Origin: Amanita rubescens
Lineage: Eukaryota > Basidiomycota > Agaricomycetes > Agaricales > Amanitaceae
Reading direction: 5' to 3'
DNA length: 64,000 nucleotides
Assembly: GCA_015039365.1 (NCBI GenBank)
Contig: WION01000066.1
Coordinates: 1-64,000 of the forward strand
Shown: one piece after another, positions 22,227 to 30,502 of the stretch
Position numbering within the stretch: position 1 is the stretch's first letter
How the letters are laid out: each line of letters opens with the position of its first letter
Notes under the pieces: model-generated
The model's database searches: none
The model's input: only the letters and a program-made list of their open reading frames with translations
Told to the model about the DNA's origin: nothing
Made by a program: the position numbers and the translations under genes

Positions 22227-23977
22227 TTACATATCATCTAATGAAAGTAATTCTACTTCTTCATCAACATGGCCCTCGTCATCCTCCAGATCATCAACCA
22301 GAGCATCCCATGATATGTCTGAGTCCTGCACAGTCTCGCCCACCTCTGTCGCAACTGATGGATCATCATTGTCTCGGAATAGTAGATTACATTTGATAAG
22401 ACATTTGAGACATTGTAGAGCTTCTACAATGTCAGCTTTCAGTCGATTACGGCGCTTACTGATTGTAATTCCAGCCGATGAGAAGGCTCGCTCGCTTGAA
22501 ACAGAAGATGCCATGACCGAGAGGAAGTCATGGGCAAGTGAAGCCCAGACTGGATAGCGAGGGCCATTCAATCCCCACCACTGGACCACCGTCTGGTCTT
22601 CCATCAAGTAATCCCGGGAGTTTAGATAGGCGTTGAAGTCGTCAAGCCATGGCTTAGCAGCCTGTGTGAAATTTGAAGCTGAGGTTGTCGGTGTTGCACC
22701 ACCAGTCAAGCCATCAACACCACTGCCACTATCATCATCAGACGACAGTTCTCGCATCAATCTCTGCACCTTTTTGGATCTCGTATGTGGCATGATCCTT
22801 CCTTTCGCTAACCTCGGGGCAGGAGAATTTCTGTAAAGCAAGAGATATCGCTGCTTATACTATAAATTCATCAGACATGGATAAAACGATTGAAAATTCA
22901 AACCGTACCATTTCTTCTGTATGCTCAAGGGCGTTCTTCGCCAATTCCTCGCCCCAGTATTTCCGTACATGCTCTATCTTCAGCGTCGGGTCTAGCACTG
23001 TCAGAGGTCAAAATCAGTATACTGTAGATATCAGAGTCATTTGTTAAATATATCGTACACATTGCCATTATGTATGCATCAGAATCCGCAGACCGGTCAT
23101 AGTAATCAATGATCTTATCAATCCCAGCATTAAGTCCATCCTGGAAATCAGCGTATTGCGTTCGGGAAAAGCGGGTAGACCAAGCCTTATGCAGCGCTTC
23201 GAGGGCAGGCAATGCCAAGTGAAGAGTGGGTCCTTGGTCACTCGAGAAAGCCTGTTGCGCTTTTTCAGCATGCTAGATTTCCGATTCCATCAGCAAGATA
23301 ATTGCAAATGATTATGTGAACGTACACCCAGAAGACTCAATAAACGTCGAACACGATCCCACTCTGTAAGACTGAGCTGCATTGTGAGCAGTTTCTGCGC
23401 CTTATTTGAGTCCTTTTCCTGTAATCCTAGACGTCGAACAAAGTAATCAACCTCGTCCTTTAATGACTCTGCCCGCTCTAACATAACATATGTTGATGAC
23501 CACCGAACCTTCATATCCATCAACAATTGCTTCGGCCTTTTGCTGGGTATGTGGCCGTCTTCGTCTCTGAGCTGTATTCTCTTGAAGAGTTCCTTGTGTT
23601 GGGCTGACAAGTGTTCCTTTCATAAGTATATATCAGTGGGTTATGTGCTAAAAATAACTCCCACTGCTCTACCTTAACACAGATTGCGCGCACGAGACCC
23701 ACCTCATCACGCTGAGTTCCACGGTGCTCAATGACAGTTTCCTCAGGGTTTGATGGATCATAGTGATGTGATTTACTGTGAGTGGTGAGAAAGGCCTGCG
23801 TCGCGAGGTTGATGATGTGAGCATGACACCTACCAAAAAACGATCACAACGCTAGTCGAGATGGGTTACTAACATTTCAACTCACCTCAGCCGTCGCTTC
23901 TGCCAGGGAAACTCCTGTTTTGTCACACCTTCTACATGGTGTGCGAACTCAGACATCATCGTGTCATTATTTGTTGC
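22227..23977 (-). pseudogene. hAT-2 transposase, C-terminal half
   Basis: This continues the transposase started at 35599, after the gypsy-1 insertion. Exon-like blocks on the minus strand read, in order, a domain around CHAHIINLATQAFL, LVRAICVKVEQWELF, ELFKRIQLRDEDGHIPS, MDMKVRWSSTYVMLERAE (the conserved RWxST block of hAT transposases), LALPALEALHKAWSTRF, YDRSADSDAYIMAM, and the dimerisation domain ending at 22227 (WASLAHDFLSVMASS, SSERAFSSAG, RRNRLKADIVEALQCLKC). Short introns separate the blocks. It would form the DDE/RNase H-like catalytic core and dimer interface. The gene is inactivated by the 9.9-kb insertion at 23978-23982; apart from that I saw no stop in the blocks checked. Confidence 0.85.
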
Positions 23978-23982
23978 ATTGT
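23978..23982 (+). repeat. gypsy-1 target-site duplication, left (ATTGT)
   Basis: The 5-bp repeat flanks the left LTR and recurs at 33917-33921 after the right LTR. Confidence 0.92.
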
Positions 23983-24319
23983 TGTCAAGCCCCTGTTTTA
24001 CTCCTTGATACGCCGCATGCTTCGTGCATGTACTGACTCATGTACCCTACGCCCTATGACGTAGTATGACTCATACCCTACGCCCTATGATGTAGTATGA
24101 CTCATACCCTACGCCCAATGTAGTATATAAGTAGTGTACATTGTAGTAGATACGTTAAGCAACAAGCTAGTCTTTCCTTGGACAGCTCAGAGCTCCTCCC
24201 CTCTTAGCTTTGCCCTGAACCTAGACGGTTCTTGTATTCGCCCTCGCTACCTGACGCAGTCGGTAGTATCTACGAGTGATTGAGTCTTGTGTTGTGTAGC
24301 CTGTCTAAGGCTCGTGACA
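23983..24319 (+). repeat. gypsy-1 5' LTR (337 bp)
   Basis: Starts TGTCAAGCCCC and ends GCTCGTGACA. U3 has tandem copies of a unit built on CCCTACGCCCTATGACGTAG and TGACTCA. TATA box TATATAA at 24124-24130. I saw two differences from the 3' LTR, TGATGTAG against TGACGTAG and CTCAGAG against CTCGGAG, both CpG transitions. Confidence 0.95.
24040..24120 (+). promoter_or_regulatory. Tandem TGACTCA/TGACGTA bZIP-like sites in the gypsy-1 U3
   Basis: Three TGACTCA sites (Gcn4/AP-1 consensus) and related TGACGTA/TGATGTA words lie in a repeated unit just upstream of the TATA box. Fungal bZIP factors of the Gcn4/Cpc1 type bind such sites under amino-acid or stress signalling. Binding here is inferred. 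The same array is in the 3' LTR. Confidence 0.5.
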
Positions 24320-24321
24320 TA

Positions 24322-24333
24322 AGCTTGTTGCTT
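24322..24333 (+). other. gypsy-1 self-priming primer-binding site
   Basis: AGCTTGTTGCTT lies 2 nt after the 5' LTR and is the exact complement of AAGCAACAAGCT at 24157-24168, which starts 33 nt after the TATA box, where the transcript should begin. This is the arrangement of self-primed Tf1/sushi elements, in which the mRNA 5' end folds back to prime. Confidence 0.75.
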
Positions 24334-24477
24334 TTCTTCACACCACTCACCACGAATTTCCTACGAATCTTCCTTGCTATCACCCTGATAGCACACCTCA
24401 CATATCTTTACCTTGTTGCAGTCTATATTGCACAAGTACACCAACAACTCTACACAACCCCCAACACCCGCTAAATC

Positions 24478-25818
24478 ATGGCCCTCCCAGCTGCGCTCAC
24501 TGCGATCGCGCTGGCAGGATTCACTTACATCATGCGACGAAATAGGATACAGGTTGTGCAACCAACCTTTGACGAAGTCGGAAACATCACTGGAGCAATC
24601 ACAGCAACGGCCGTACCCACCATGGAAACAATCGCAATGGAAACTGAAGATGCAACCATTGCTGCTGCAGCAATGGGAGCAAACATTGCGAATGTAATAG
24701 AACAACTACGGGTACAAAATGAAAACTTCCAACGACAACTAGTACAACAACAACAAGAGTTTGAAAGACAACTCGGACGCGAACGAAGAGCCGCGGAAAG
24801 AGCCGACAGGGACGCCGACAGACTTAGGACACGACCACCGGAATTAAAAATCGAACCTCCGGAACACTACGAAGGCGAACCAGCGGAAATCGATTCATGG
24901 CTTACTAGGAGGATGAATTACTATTTCGTCCAAGTAAGATTAACGGAAGATATCGCACGGGTTACATACGCAATCCAGCGAATTCGGAAAGGAAAAGGAA
25001 ACCGGGCATCGAATTGGGCAAATGGGAAAATAGGAGAAATTGCACAAAACGATGAAGAAAGGATCCGATTTGCGACAACCTATCCCGGACGAACCTGCAC
25101 GCATTATCAAGCATGCACGGAAGTACCCGCCGAAGCGGCAACAGCTGATCATCCAGAATGGGAAAGATACGAATTCATTCACAAACCACCTTTCGTAAAC
25201 TGGAACGCATTCGCAGAGGAAGCAAGACAATACTTCCTGACAACGGAAACACGCGATGAGGCCATAAAGAAACTTCGAGAGTTGAAACAAGGAGACAAAA
25301 CCATTGAAGAATACATCATCGAATTCAAGGGATGGGCTCAACTCTCAGGCTTCGACGAGATCGCACTGATCGATCAATTCAAAAAAGGTGTCAAAGTCGG
25401 AGTAGGCCGAAGAGTAATTGAATTAGGAAACCCAGGAGACGGTAGCGCACCAGGACAACTCCAAGCATGGTACACCAGGGCCACGGAAATAGAAAAACAA
25501 TTCCGAGAAGCCGAAAGGTACTATGGAAAAAGGGAGTTCAAAGTCACAAGGACAAACGCACAGACCGGGCCAAGCCAAACAAAAAAAGAAACGATTACAG
25601 TTAAGGTCAAAGACGAGAACGCAATGGACGTCGACCAAACACCGACAACCCGACCCCCGCCGAAATGCTACAACTGTGGGAAAATAGGCCACATTGCGAA
25701 ATATTGCAAAGGGAAAACCGTAATCAGAAGGCAAGCTGTAGGAGACTACTTCGGATCAATGACCAAAGAAGAAAAGACGGAAATGAAGGAGAAGTTGGGT
25801 TTTGTGAAAGATCAATGA
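24478..25818 (+). CDS. gypsy-1 Gag
   Basis: Intact, 446 residues. A short hydrophobic N-terminus, a coiled coil near residues 75-110 (QLRVQNENFQRQLVQQQQEF-like heptads), then the retrotrans_gag capsid region (residues about 150-350, with WNAFAEEARQYFL and IEEYIIEFKGWAQLSGFDE), and a CCHC zinc knuckle CYNCGKIGHIAKYCKG near residue 400. Gag assembles the cytoplasmic particle and packages the element RNA. The stop TGA overlaps the pol ATG as ATGA at 25815-25818, so pol is probably made by termination-reinitiation rather than by a frameshift. Confidence 0.92.
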   Translation: MALPAALTAIALAGFTYIMRRNRIQVVQPTFDEVGNITGAITATAVPTMETIAMETEDATIAAAAMGANIANVIEQLRVQNENFQRQLVQQQQEFERQLGRERRAAERADRDADRLRTRPPELKIEPPEHYEGEPAEIDSWLTRRMNYYFVQVRLTEDIARVTYAIQRIRKGKGNRASNWANGKIGEIAQNDEERIRFATTYPGRTCTHYQACTEVPAEAATADHPEWERYEFIHKPPFVNWNAFAEEARQYFLTTETRDEAIKKLRELKQGDKTIEEYIIEFKGWAQLSGFDEIALIDQFKKGVKVGVGRRVIELGNPGDGSAPGQLQAWYTRATEIEKQFREAERYYGKREFKVTRTNAQTGPSQTKKETITVKVKDENAMDVDQTPTTRPPPKCYNCGKIGHIAKYCKGKTVIRRQAVGDYFGSMTKEEKTEMKEKLGFVKDQ

Positions 25819-26502
25819 AGGACGGTCCCTCTTCGTTGATCTCCGATCGATGTATTTACGAATCTCTAGTACCTTCCGAATATGTATCCCTTGAATCAAT
25901 AATATACGAGGTGAAACAAAAGGAAGGAAAGATTCGGAACACATCGATAAGGGACAAAACAAGCAAACTCAGAAATTCGTCGTCCGCATGGATGATAAGA
26001 CAATTATGGAAATACCCGGAACAAGGAGTTACGCAATTACGAACGTTCGCCCACCAAACTTTTAGAGAACAAATTGATGAAGAACTAATCAATAAAATCA
26101 ATGATCTCGAAGAAGAAGAAGCAATCTGGTACCTGCGAAAACTCAGAGAGCCACAATGGATCGGAGCATCAGGACACAGGGAAATGGACATACGAATCAT
26201 CCTCACTACCCTGGATACAGAAGAAAGCTTTGACACCATAGCGTTAATCGACAGTGGATGCATGATGTCAGCGATATCCAAACAATTCGTCGAGGAACAC
26301 AAAATTAACACAACCAAACTACCATGAGCAATAACCGCTACTAACGCCGACGGAACGTTAAACGTCGGAGGAAAGATAACGGACATGGTCACGATCAAAA
26401 TGAGAATTTACGACCATGAAGAAACATTAGAACTGGCGGTGGTAAATATTGGAAAGAAAGACGTGTTCCTCGGACATGATTGGCTAGAACATCATAACCC
26501 GG
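25815..26502 (+). pseudogene. gypsy-1 Pol, part 1: protease
   Basis: The ATG at 25815 overlaps the gag stop. Retropepsin active-site motif ALIDSGCMMSAI near residue 150, then VVNIGKKDVFLGHDWLEHHNP, typical of the protease C-terminus. A TGA at 26325-26327 after NTTKLP interrupts the frame, which continues as AITATNADGTLNVGG; the family usually has a basic residue there. The frame is then split after HHNP by the gag-only element at 26503 and resumes at 29129 with EIEWRKAQIKF. Confidence 0.9.
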
Positions 26503-26899
26503 TGAAACGATCAGAAGAAGGCCGATGCGGAAGTGCGTTCGGCCAAAGGGGCTTCGGAGGTCAGTCCTGGGGGTGCCTCGGAGGCAGAGAGGGTGCCGAA
26601 TGCGAAGGTGAATGAGTGGAAGGTGTCCGAAGCACCGAGGAACGAAGGGAACGAAAGGAATCGAACTCGGAGCAGTAATGGGGTGATAATTCGCTAACTA
26701 CAACTACGTACACAATGGTATATATACTACGGAGGCACGAGGTGACCATGTGACAATTCCTGCACCGAGTCCGAGGCCTGTGCATGCGTCCGAACACAAA
26801 CGATCATCCTCCGGGGTCGAGCATAGGCTCGGAGTGCTTCGGGGAGCTTCGGAAGGATTCGGAGATCGGTTCCAACGTAGCCGGAATCGGCTCGTTACA
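26503..26899 (-). repeat. TR-GAG 3' LTR (397 bp)
   Basis: Direct repeat of 28732-29128. It contains a TATATATAC-type box around 26721-26729 and the last 31 codons and stop of the gag gene (to 26804). Confidence 0.93.
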
Positions 26900-28345
26900 C
26901 CTCCTGGGTACTTTTAATACTGACCTCCTGGTCAGGTCGGAGAGGTCGGATGGTGATAGAAAGTAGAAGGGAAGTGGTGGGTGGGTTCTTCTCGTCTCGC
27001 TTTCTTCGATCATGCAGGCGGTCAAGGCGGCAGTTGGAATTTCGGCGGAATCAGGTCTCGGAATGGCAGCTGTTGGGATGCCAGATGGCTCGGAAATGAT
27101 AAAGACTTCGGCGATGGGGTCGCCGAGGGTTTCCGGGGTGGCAGAAATTGGCGTAGCAGTGGTGGGGTCATCAGGAGCCTTGGAGGTCTCGGCGATATCA
27201 TGCGTTGTAGTGGTAGGAGCGTCGGAGGGTCTGGAGGGCTCAGAGGGTTCGGAGGGGGTGGTATTAGGGAGCGTGGATTGATTAGGGATCGTGGTGCTAA
27301 TGTGTATGTGCGTCGGAGTCGTATGTACGTTTTGCAGTGCTTCAGTATTGACAGGCTCGGCGGTATGCGTTCCGGAGTGGTCTAGAGCTTCCAGGAAGTA
27401 GTTGGAGGACACAAATGGCTTCGGAGCGGTCGGCTGTGTGTACCTCAGCAGCCATACATCAATGCGTTCTTTGAACCATTGTCCGAAGTGGCGGTATTGG
27501 AATGCATTCGGTTCGTTGCCGTCCAAAAATTGAATCCGTCCGTCGACTATTTTGATCTTCCCTTGCCTTGCATATTCATCCCTGATATGGCACCAGGCTG
27601 TCCGATGATTGATATCTCCGCAGAAAATGCATCCGCTAAGGAGATGGGTGGAAGCTGTGCTCGGAGTGAAGGCTGTGCTCGGAGGGGGAGTAGGGATAGG
27701 CATCGGAGGCGTCGGAAGCGTCGGAGCTTGTGGGGTGGTCGCGGCGAGCAAGGCTATAGCAGACCTTGAGCTGATAATGAATTGCGCGGCACTATTCATG
27801 TCCTTTAGATCATAGCCGTCATCGGGGTGGACATCCGGGTACTTGATTGTGAGCCGAGTAGTGATATCGGGTCGGAGCTCGGGAGGGAATGCGGACATGT
27901 ACATGATGCTTGCCTCACGGCGTGTCATGCGGTGCTTTCCGATGAGGTATTGAGCTGTTCCGGAAAATTCCCTGTGATACTCAGCAAGGGCTGTCTCCGA
28001 TGCAACATTTTGCGCTGAGAAGCGGCCGGAAATGGCGTGTAGTGCTGCAATAGTGTGGCGGCGATCGGGCTGTGCCTCGGGGTAGATCTCGGAAATCGCT
28101 TTCTTAAACATGTCCCAGGTTTTCGGATCCGATAGGGTGTCCCGAGCGGCTCTCCAGATCTCGGAAGATTTCTCATCGGTGTAGTAGACAGCCCATTTGA
28201 TCAGTTCAGCATCTCCGGAGCGTTGTCTATCCTCGCAGATCATCTCGATATCTTCGAGGTATCTCTCAAGACCAGCGGCAGTGCCTCGGAAGCAGGGTGC
28301 CTCCTTGTTCGTTCGGATGGGCATGCGGCGGCTTGGTTCGGTCAT
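26804..28345 (-). CDS. Gag of the gag-only LTR element
   Basis: About 513 residues from the ATG at 28345 (reads MTEPSRRMPIRTNKEAP). The N-terminal half has the retrotrans_gag look: CFRGTAAGLERYLEDIEMIC, YYTDEKSSEIWRAARDTL, and FKKAISEIYPEAQ. A Pro/Thr-rich linker precedes a zinc knuckle CIFCGDINHRTAWCHI (C-x2-C-x4-H-x4-C). The C-terminal 200 residues are rich in Pro, Ser and Thr (many SEP/SRP steps). The last 31 codons and the stop lie inside the 3' LTR. The frame is intact, so it may still be made. It packages RNA into particles; no enzymatic domain is present. Upstream in-frame codons to 28408 lack an ATG. Confidence 0.85.
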   Translation of the reverse strand: MTEPSRRMPIRTNKEAPCFRGTAAGLERYLEDIEMICEDRQRSGDAELIKWAVYYTDEKSSEIWRAARDTLSDPKTWDMFKKAISEIYPEAQPDRRHTIAALHAISGRFSAQNVASETALAEYHREFSGTAQYLIGKHRMTRREASIMYMSAFPPELRPDITTRLTIKYPDVHPDDGYDLKDMNSAAQFIISSRSAIALLAATTPQAPTLPTPPMPIPTPPPSTAFTPSTASTHLLSGCIFCGDINHRTAWCHIRDEYARQGKIKIVDGRIQFLDGNEPNAFQYRHFGQWFKERIDVWLLRYTQPTAPKPFVSSNYFLEALDHSGTHTAEPVNTEALQNVHTTPTHIHISTTIPNQSTLPNTTPSEPSEPSRPSDAPTTTTHDIAETSKAPDDPTTATPISATPETLGDPIAEVFIISEPSGIPTAAIPRPDSAEIPTAALTACMIEESETRRTHPPLPFYFLSPSDLSDLTRRSVLKVPRRCNEPIPATLEPISESFRSSPKHSEPMLDPGG

Positions 28346-28712
28346 GATGTTACTGGCAGGCCGAAGCGAAGCGAGCTGTTCTGATGGAAAGCGAGGTGAA
28401 TTAAGCAAGGGGCTTCAGGGACGAAAGCTATTGATCGATCGGAGCTGGATCGGGAGTAGTGGAACGTGTGGGCGTTGTTCGGCTGCTGCTGTGCTGGTGC
28501 TGTGGGGCCGAATGGTGAAGGCTACTGCAGTGTAAAGAGCGGGGAGGGTATAATTGAAGAAAGGTCGGCGGGGTATGGTTTCTGAGCTATGGGAGGGCCG
28601 GCAGAGTGCTTGGAGTGGCTCGGAGCAGATTCCAAGTGACACCAGAACTTGTCCGATGCTTTCTGTGCAGCAGTTGGGTGAAAGGAATGACCGACGGACT
28701 GACCTAAGAGCC

Positions 28713-28730
28713 CCTCGCGGTGGGCTCCAG
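28713..28730 (-). other. tRNA-type primer-binding site of the gag-only element
   Basis: Beside the 5' LTR (element orientation), one base in, the minus strand reads TGGAGCCCACCGCGAGGGG. It begins with TGG, as expected for pairing to a tRNA 3' CCA end. The tRNA identity was not determined. Unlike both gypsy elements, I found no self-complementary match in the LTR. Confidence 0.55.
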
Positions 28731-28731
28731 T

Positions 28732-29128
28732 TGAAACGATCAGAAGAAGGCCGATGCGGAAGTGCGTTCGGCCAAAGGGGCTTCGGAGGTCAGTCCTGGG
28801 GGTGCCTCGGAGGCAGAGAGGGTGCCGAATGCGAAGGTGAATGAGTGGAAGGTGTCCGAAGCACCGAGGAACGAAGGGAACGAAAGGAATCGAACTCGGA
28901 GCAGTAATGGGGTGATAATTCGCTAACTACAACTACGTACACAATGGTATATATACTACGGAGGCACGAGGTGACCATGTGACAATTCCTGCACCGAGTC
29001 CGAGGCCTGTGCATGCGTCCGAACACAAACGATCATCCTCCGGGGTCGAGCATAGGCTCGGAGTGCTTCGGGGAGCTTCGGAAGGATTCGGAGATCGGTT
29101 CCAACGTAGCCGGAATCGGCTCGTTACA
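28732..29128 (-). repeat. TR-GAG 5' LTR (397 bp)
   Basis: Identical by eye to 26503-26899. Followed by CCGG and the resumed gypsy-1 pol frame. Confidence 0.93.
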
Positions 29129-29809
29129 CCGGAAATCGAATGGAGAAAAGCCCAAATAAAATTCTCAAAATGTCCAGGAGAATGTTACGACGAATCGTGG
29201 GTCGGAGAACCAGAAGACGAAATCAACCAATATAATCCAGAAGAAGATAAGATACTGGCCATTGATATCGATCGACCCGAATTCATACGACACGTTGATC
29301 TCCCCTGGATAAAGGTACGGGCGAAATCAAACTTTGCAACTGATATTGCAGGAGCCAATCAAACCGAGAGAACCTGGAAAGAAATAGTACCGGAAGTCTA
29401 TCGCGACTACAAAGAAGTATTCGAAAAACAAACATTTGACCAATTACCACCGAGAAGGGCATGGGACCACGCAATTGAATTAACACCAGGAGCAAAGATG
29501 GTGGATTGCAAAATATATCCGTTAAACCCAGAGGAACAAAAGCAATTGGACGAATTCCTGAAAGAACAGTTAGAAACGGGAAGGATCAAACCAAGTAAAT
29601 CGCCCATGGCATCGCCTTTCTTTTTTGTAAAAAAGAAAGACGGAAAACTACGACCAGTCCAAGATTATCGAAAATTAAATGAAATGACTATCAAAAACAG
29701 ATACCCATTGCCGCTAATCTCGGAATTAATCGACAAGCTATCCGAAGCGAAATACTTCTCGAAGATGGACGTAAGATGGGGGTACAATAACATCAGGATC
29801 AAGGAAGGG
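29129..29809 (+). pseudogene. gypsy-1 Pol, part 2: start of reverse transcriptase
   Basis: Resumes pol with EIEWRKAQIKFSKCP. RT landmarks are RRAWDHAIELTPGAK, KIYPLNPEEQKQLDEFL, SKSPMASPFFFVKKKDGKLR, PVQDYRKLNEMTIKN, RYPLPLISELIDKL and FSKMDVRWGYNNIRIKEG (first catalytic Asp in KMDV). It is cut after KEG by a solo LTR whose 5-bp TSD AAGGG is at 29805-29809. Confidence 0.92.
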
Positions 29810-30497
29810 TGTAAGGACGGTGATCCTAATTGGGACGGAGCCCGGGAACTAAGCCGCGGACAGGGAAGGACAGAGTATAACGGAGTCCGGGACGTAGTGG
29901 GGAAAGGCTAGGCTTCAGCGTGCAAGCTGCGCCGTGCTAACGTACGTCTTGCCTAAACTTCTGGAGAATGCTCTGGAGTCCAGGATGGAGTCCGGGACTG
30001 GAGTCCGAAGGGCGAGCGGTCTGGATGAGGTCTTAGACAATGAAAGACAGGGAGTCAATACGAGTTGGGGCACAATCCAAGTCGATATTCGGACTACTGT
30101 ATGAGTACAAGTGAGGCCTTATATACGTAGTCCGACAAGGGGAGTTATGGCCGTGTTCTGATGAGAACAGGAAACTATGGAGATATAGAACATAAAGTGG
30201 AGTTGAGCATATGGTACGAAGGGATAATGATACCAGTGATACCCGAGATGAAACAAGAGGTGAAACAAGTATGGAATATACGTAGAAAGGAACTTAGCGA
30301 ATATGCACGGAGTTGTGACGGAGTTGTGACGGAGTCCGTCACGGAGTTTGTCACGGAGTTGTGACGGAGTTTTCGGAGTTTTGGCATAGGCTTGATATGA
30401 GATGCGACATGGGTGGAAAGTGGTCATGGGTATAGTCAGGAGTCCATCGGGGTCCGAGGTCATGGAGTTTGGGTGGAGTCTGGAACGGGATATGACA
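29810..30497. mobile_element. Solo LTR (688 bp) inside gypsy-1 RT
   Basis: Begins TGTAAGGACGG and ends GATATGACA, flanked by AAGGG at 29805-29809 and 30498-30502. No internal coding region remains, so the two LTRs recombined. A TATATACG box sits near 30121. It is rich in GGAGTC words and holds a short tandem array at about 30306-30375. Its parent family is not otherwise in this window. Confidence 0.85.
30306..30378 (+). repeat. Tandem CGGAGTTGTGA array in the solo LTR
   Basis: Six or more copies of an 11- to 14-base unit around GTGACGGAGTT / GTCACGGAGTT, including inverted pairs (GTGACGGAGTCCGTCAC), so the array can form hairpins. Confidence 0.7.
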
Positions 30498-30502
30498 AAG
30501 GG

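Larger units (their letters stand above)
26503..29128 (-). mobile_element. Gag-only LTR retrotransposon (TR-GAG type) nested in gypsy-1 pol
   Basis: Two LTRs of 397 bp (26503-26899 and 28732-29128) that look identical by eye enclose 1.8 kb with a single Gag gene on the minus strand and no pol. CCGG flanks both sides as a 4-bp TSD. In element orientation the LTRs start TGTAACGAGCC and end GTTTCA. With no protease, RT or integrase it must depend on enzymes from another element. Identical LTRs mean a recent insertion. Confidence 0.9.

Noticed and set aside
26981..27385. Gly-rich plus-strand ORFs in the gag-only element
   Set aside because: They are the antisense of the Pro/Thr/Ser-rich part of Gag; the composition is explained by that.
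28711..28731. tRNA gene fragment
   Set aside because: The stretch resembles the end of a tRNA only because it is a primer-binding site; no cloverleaf can be built around it.
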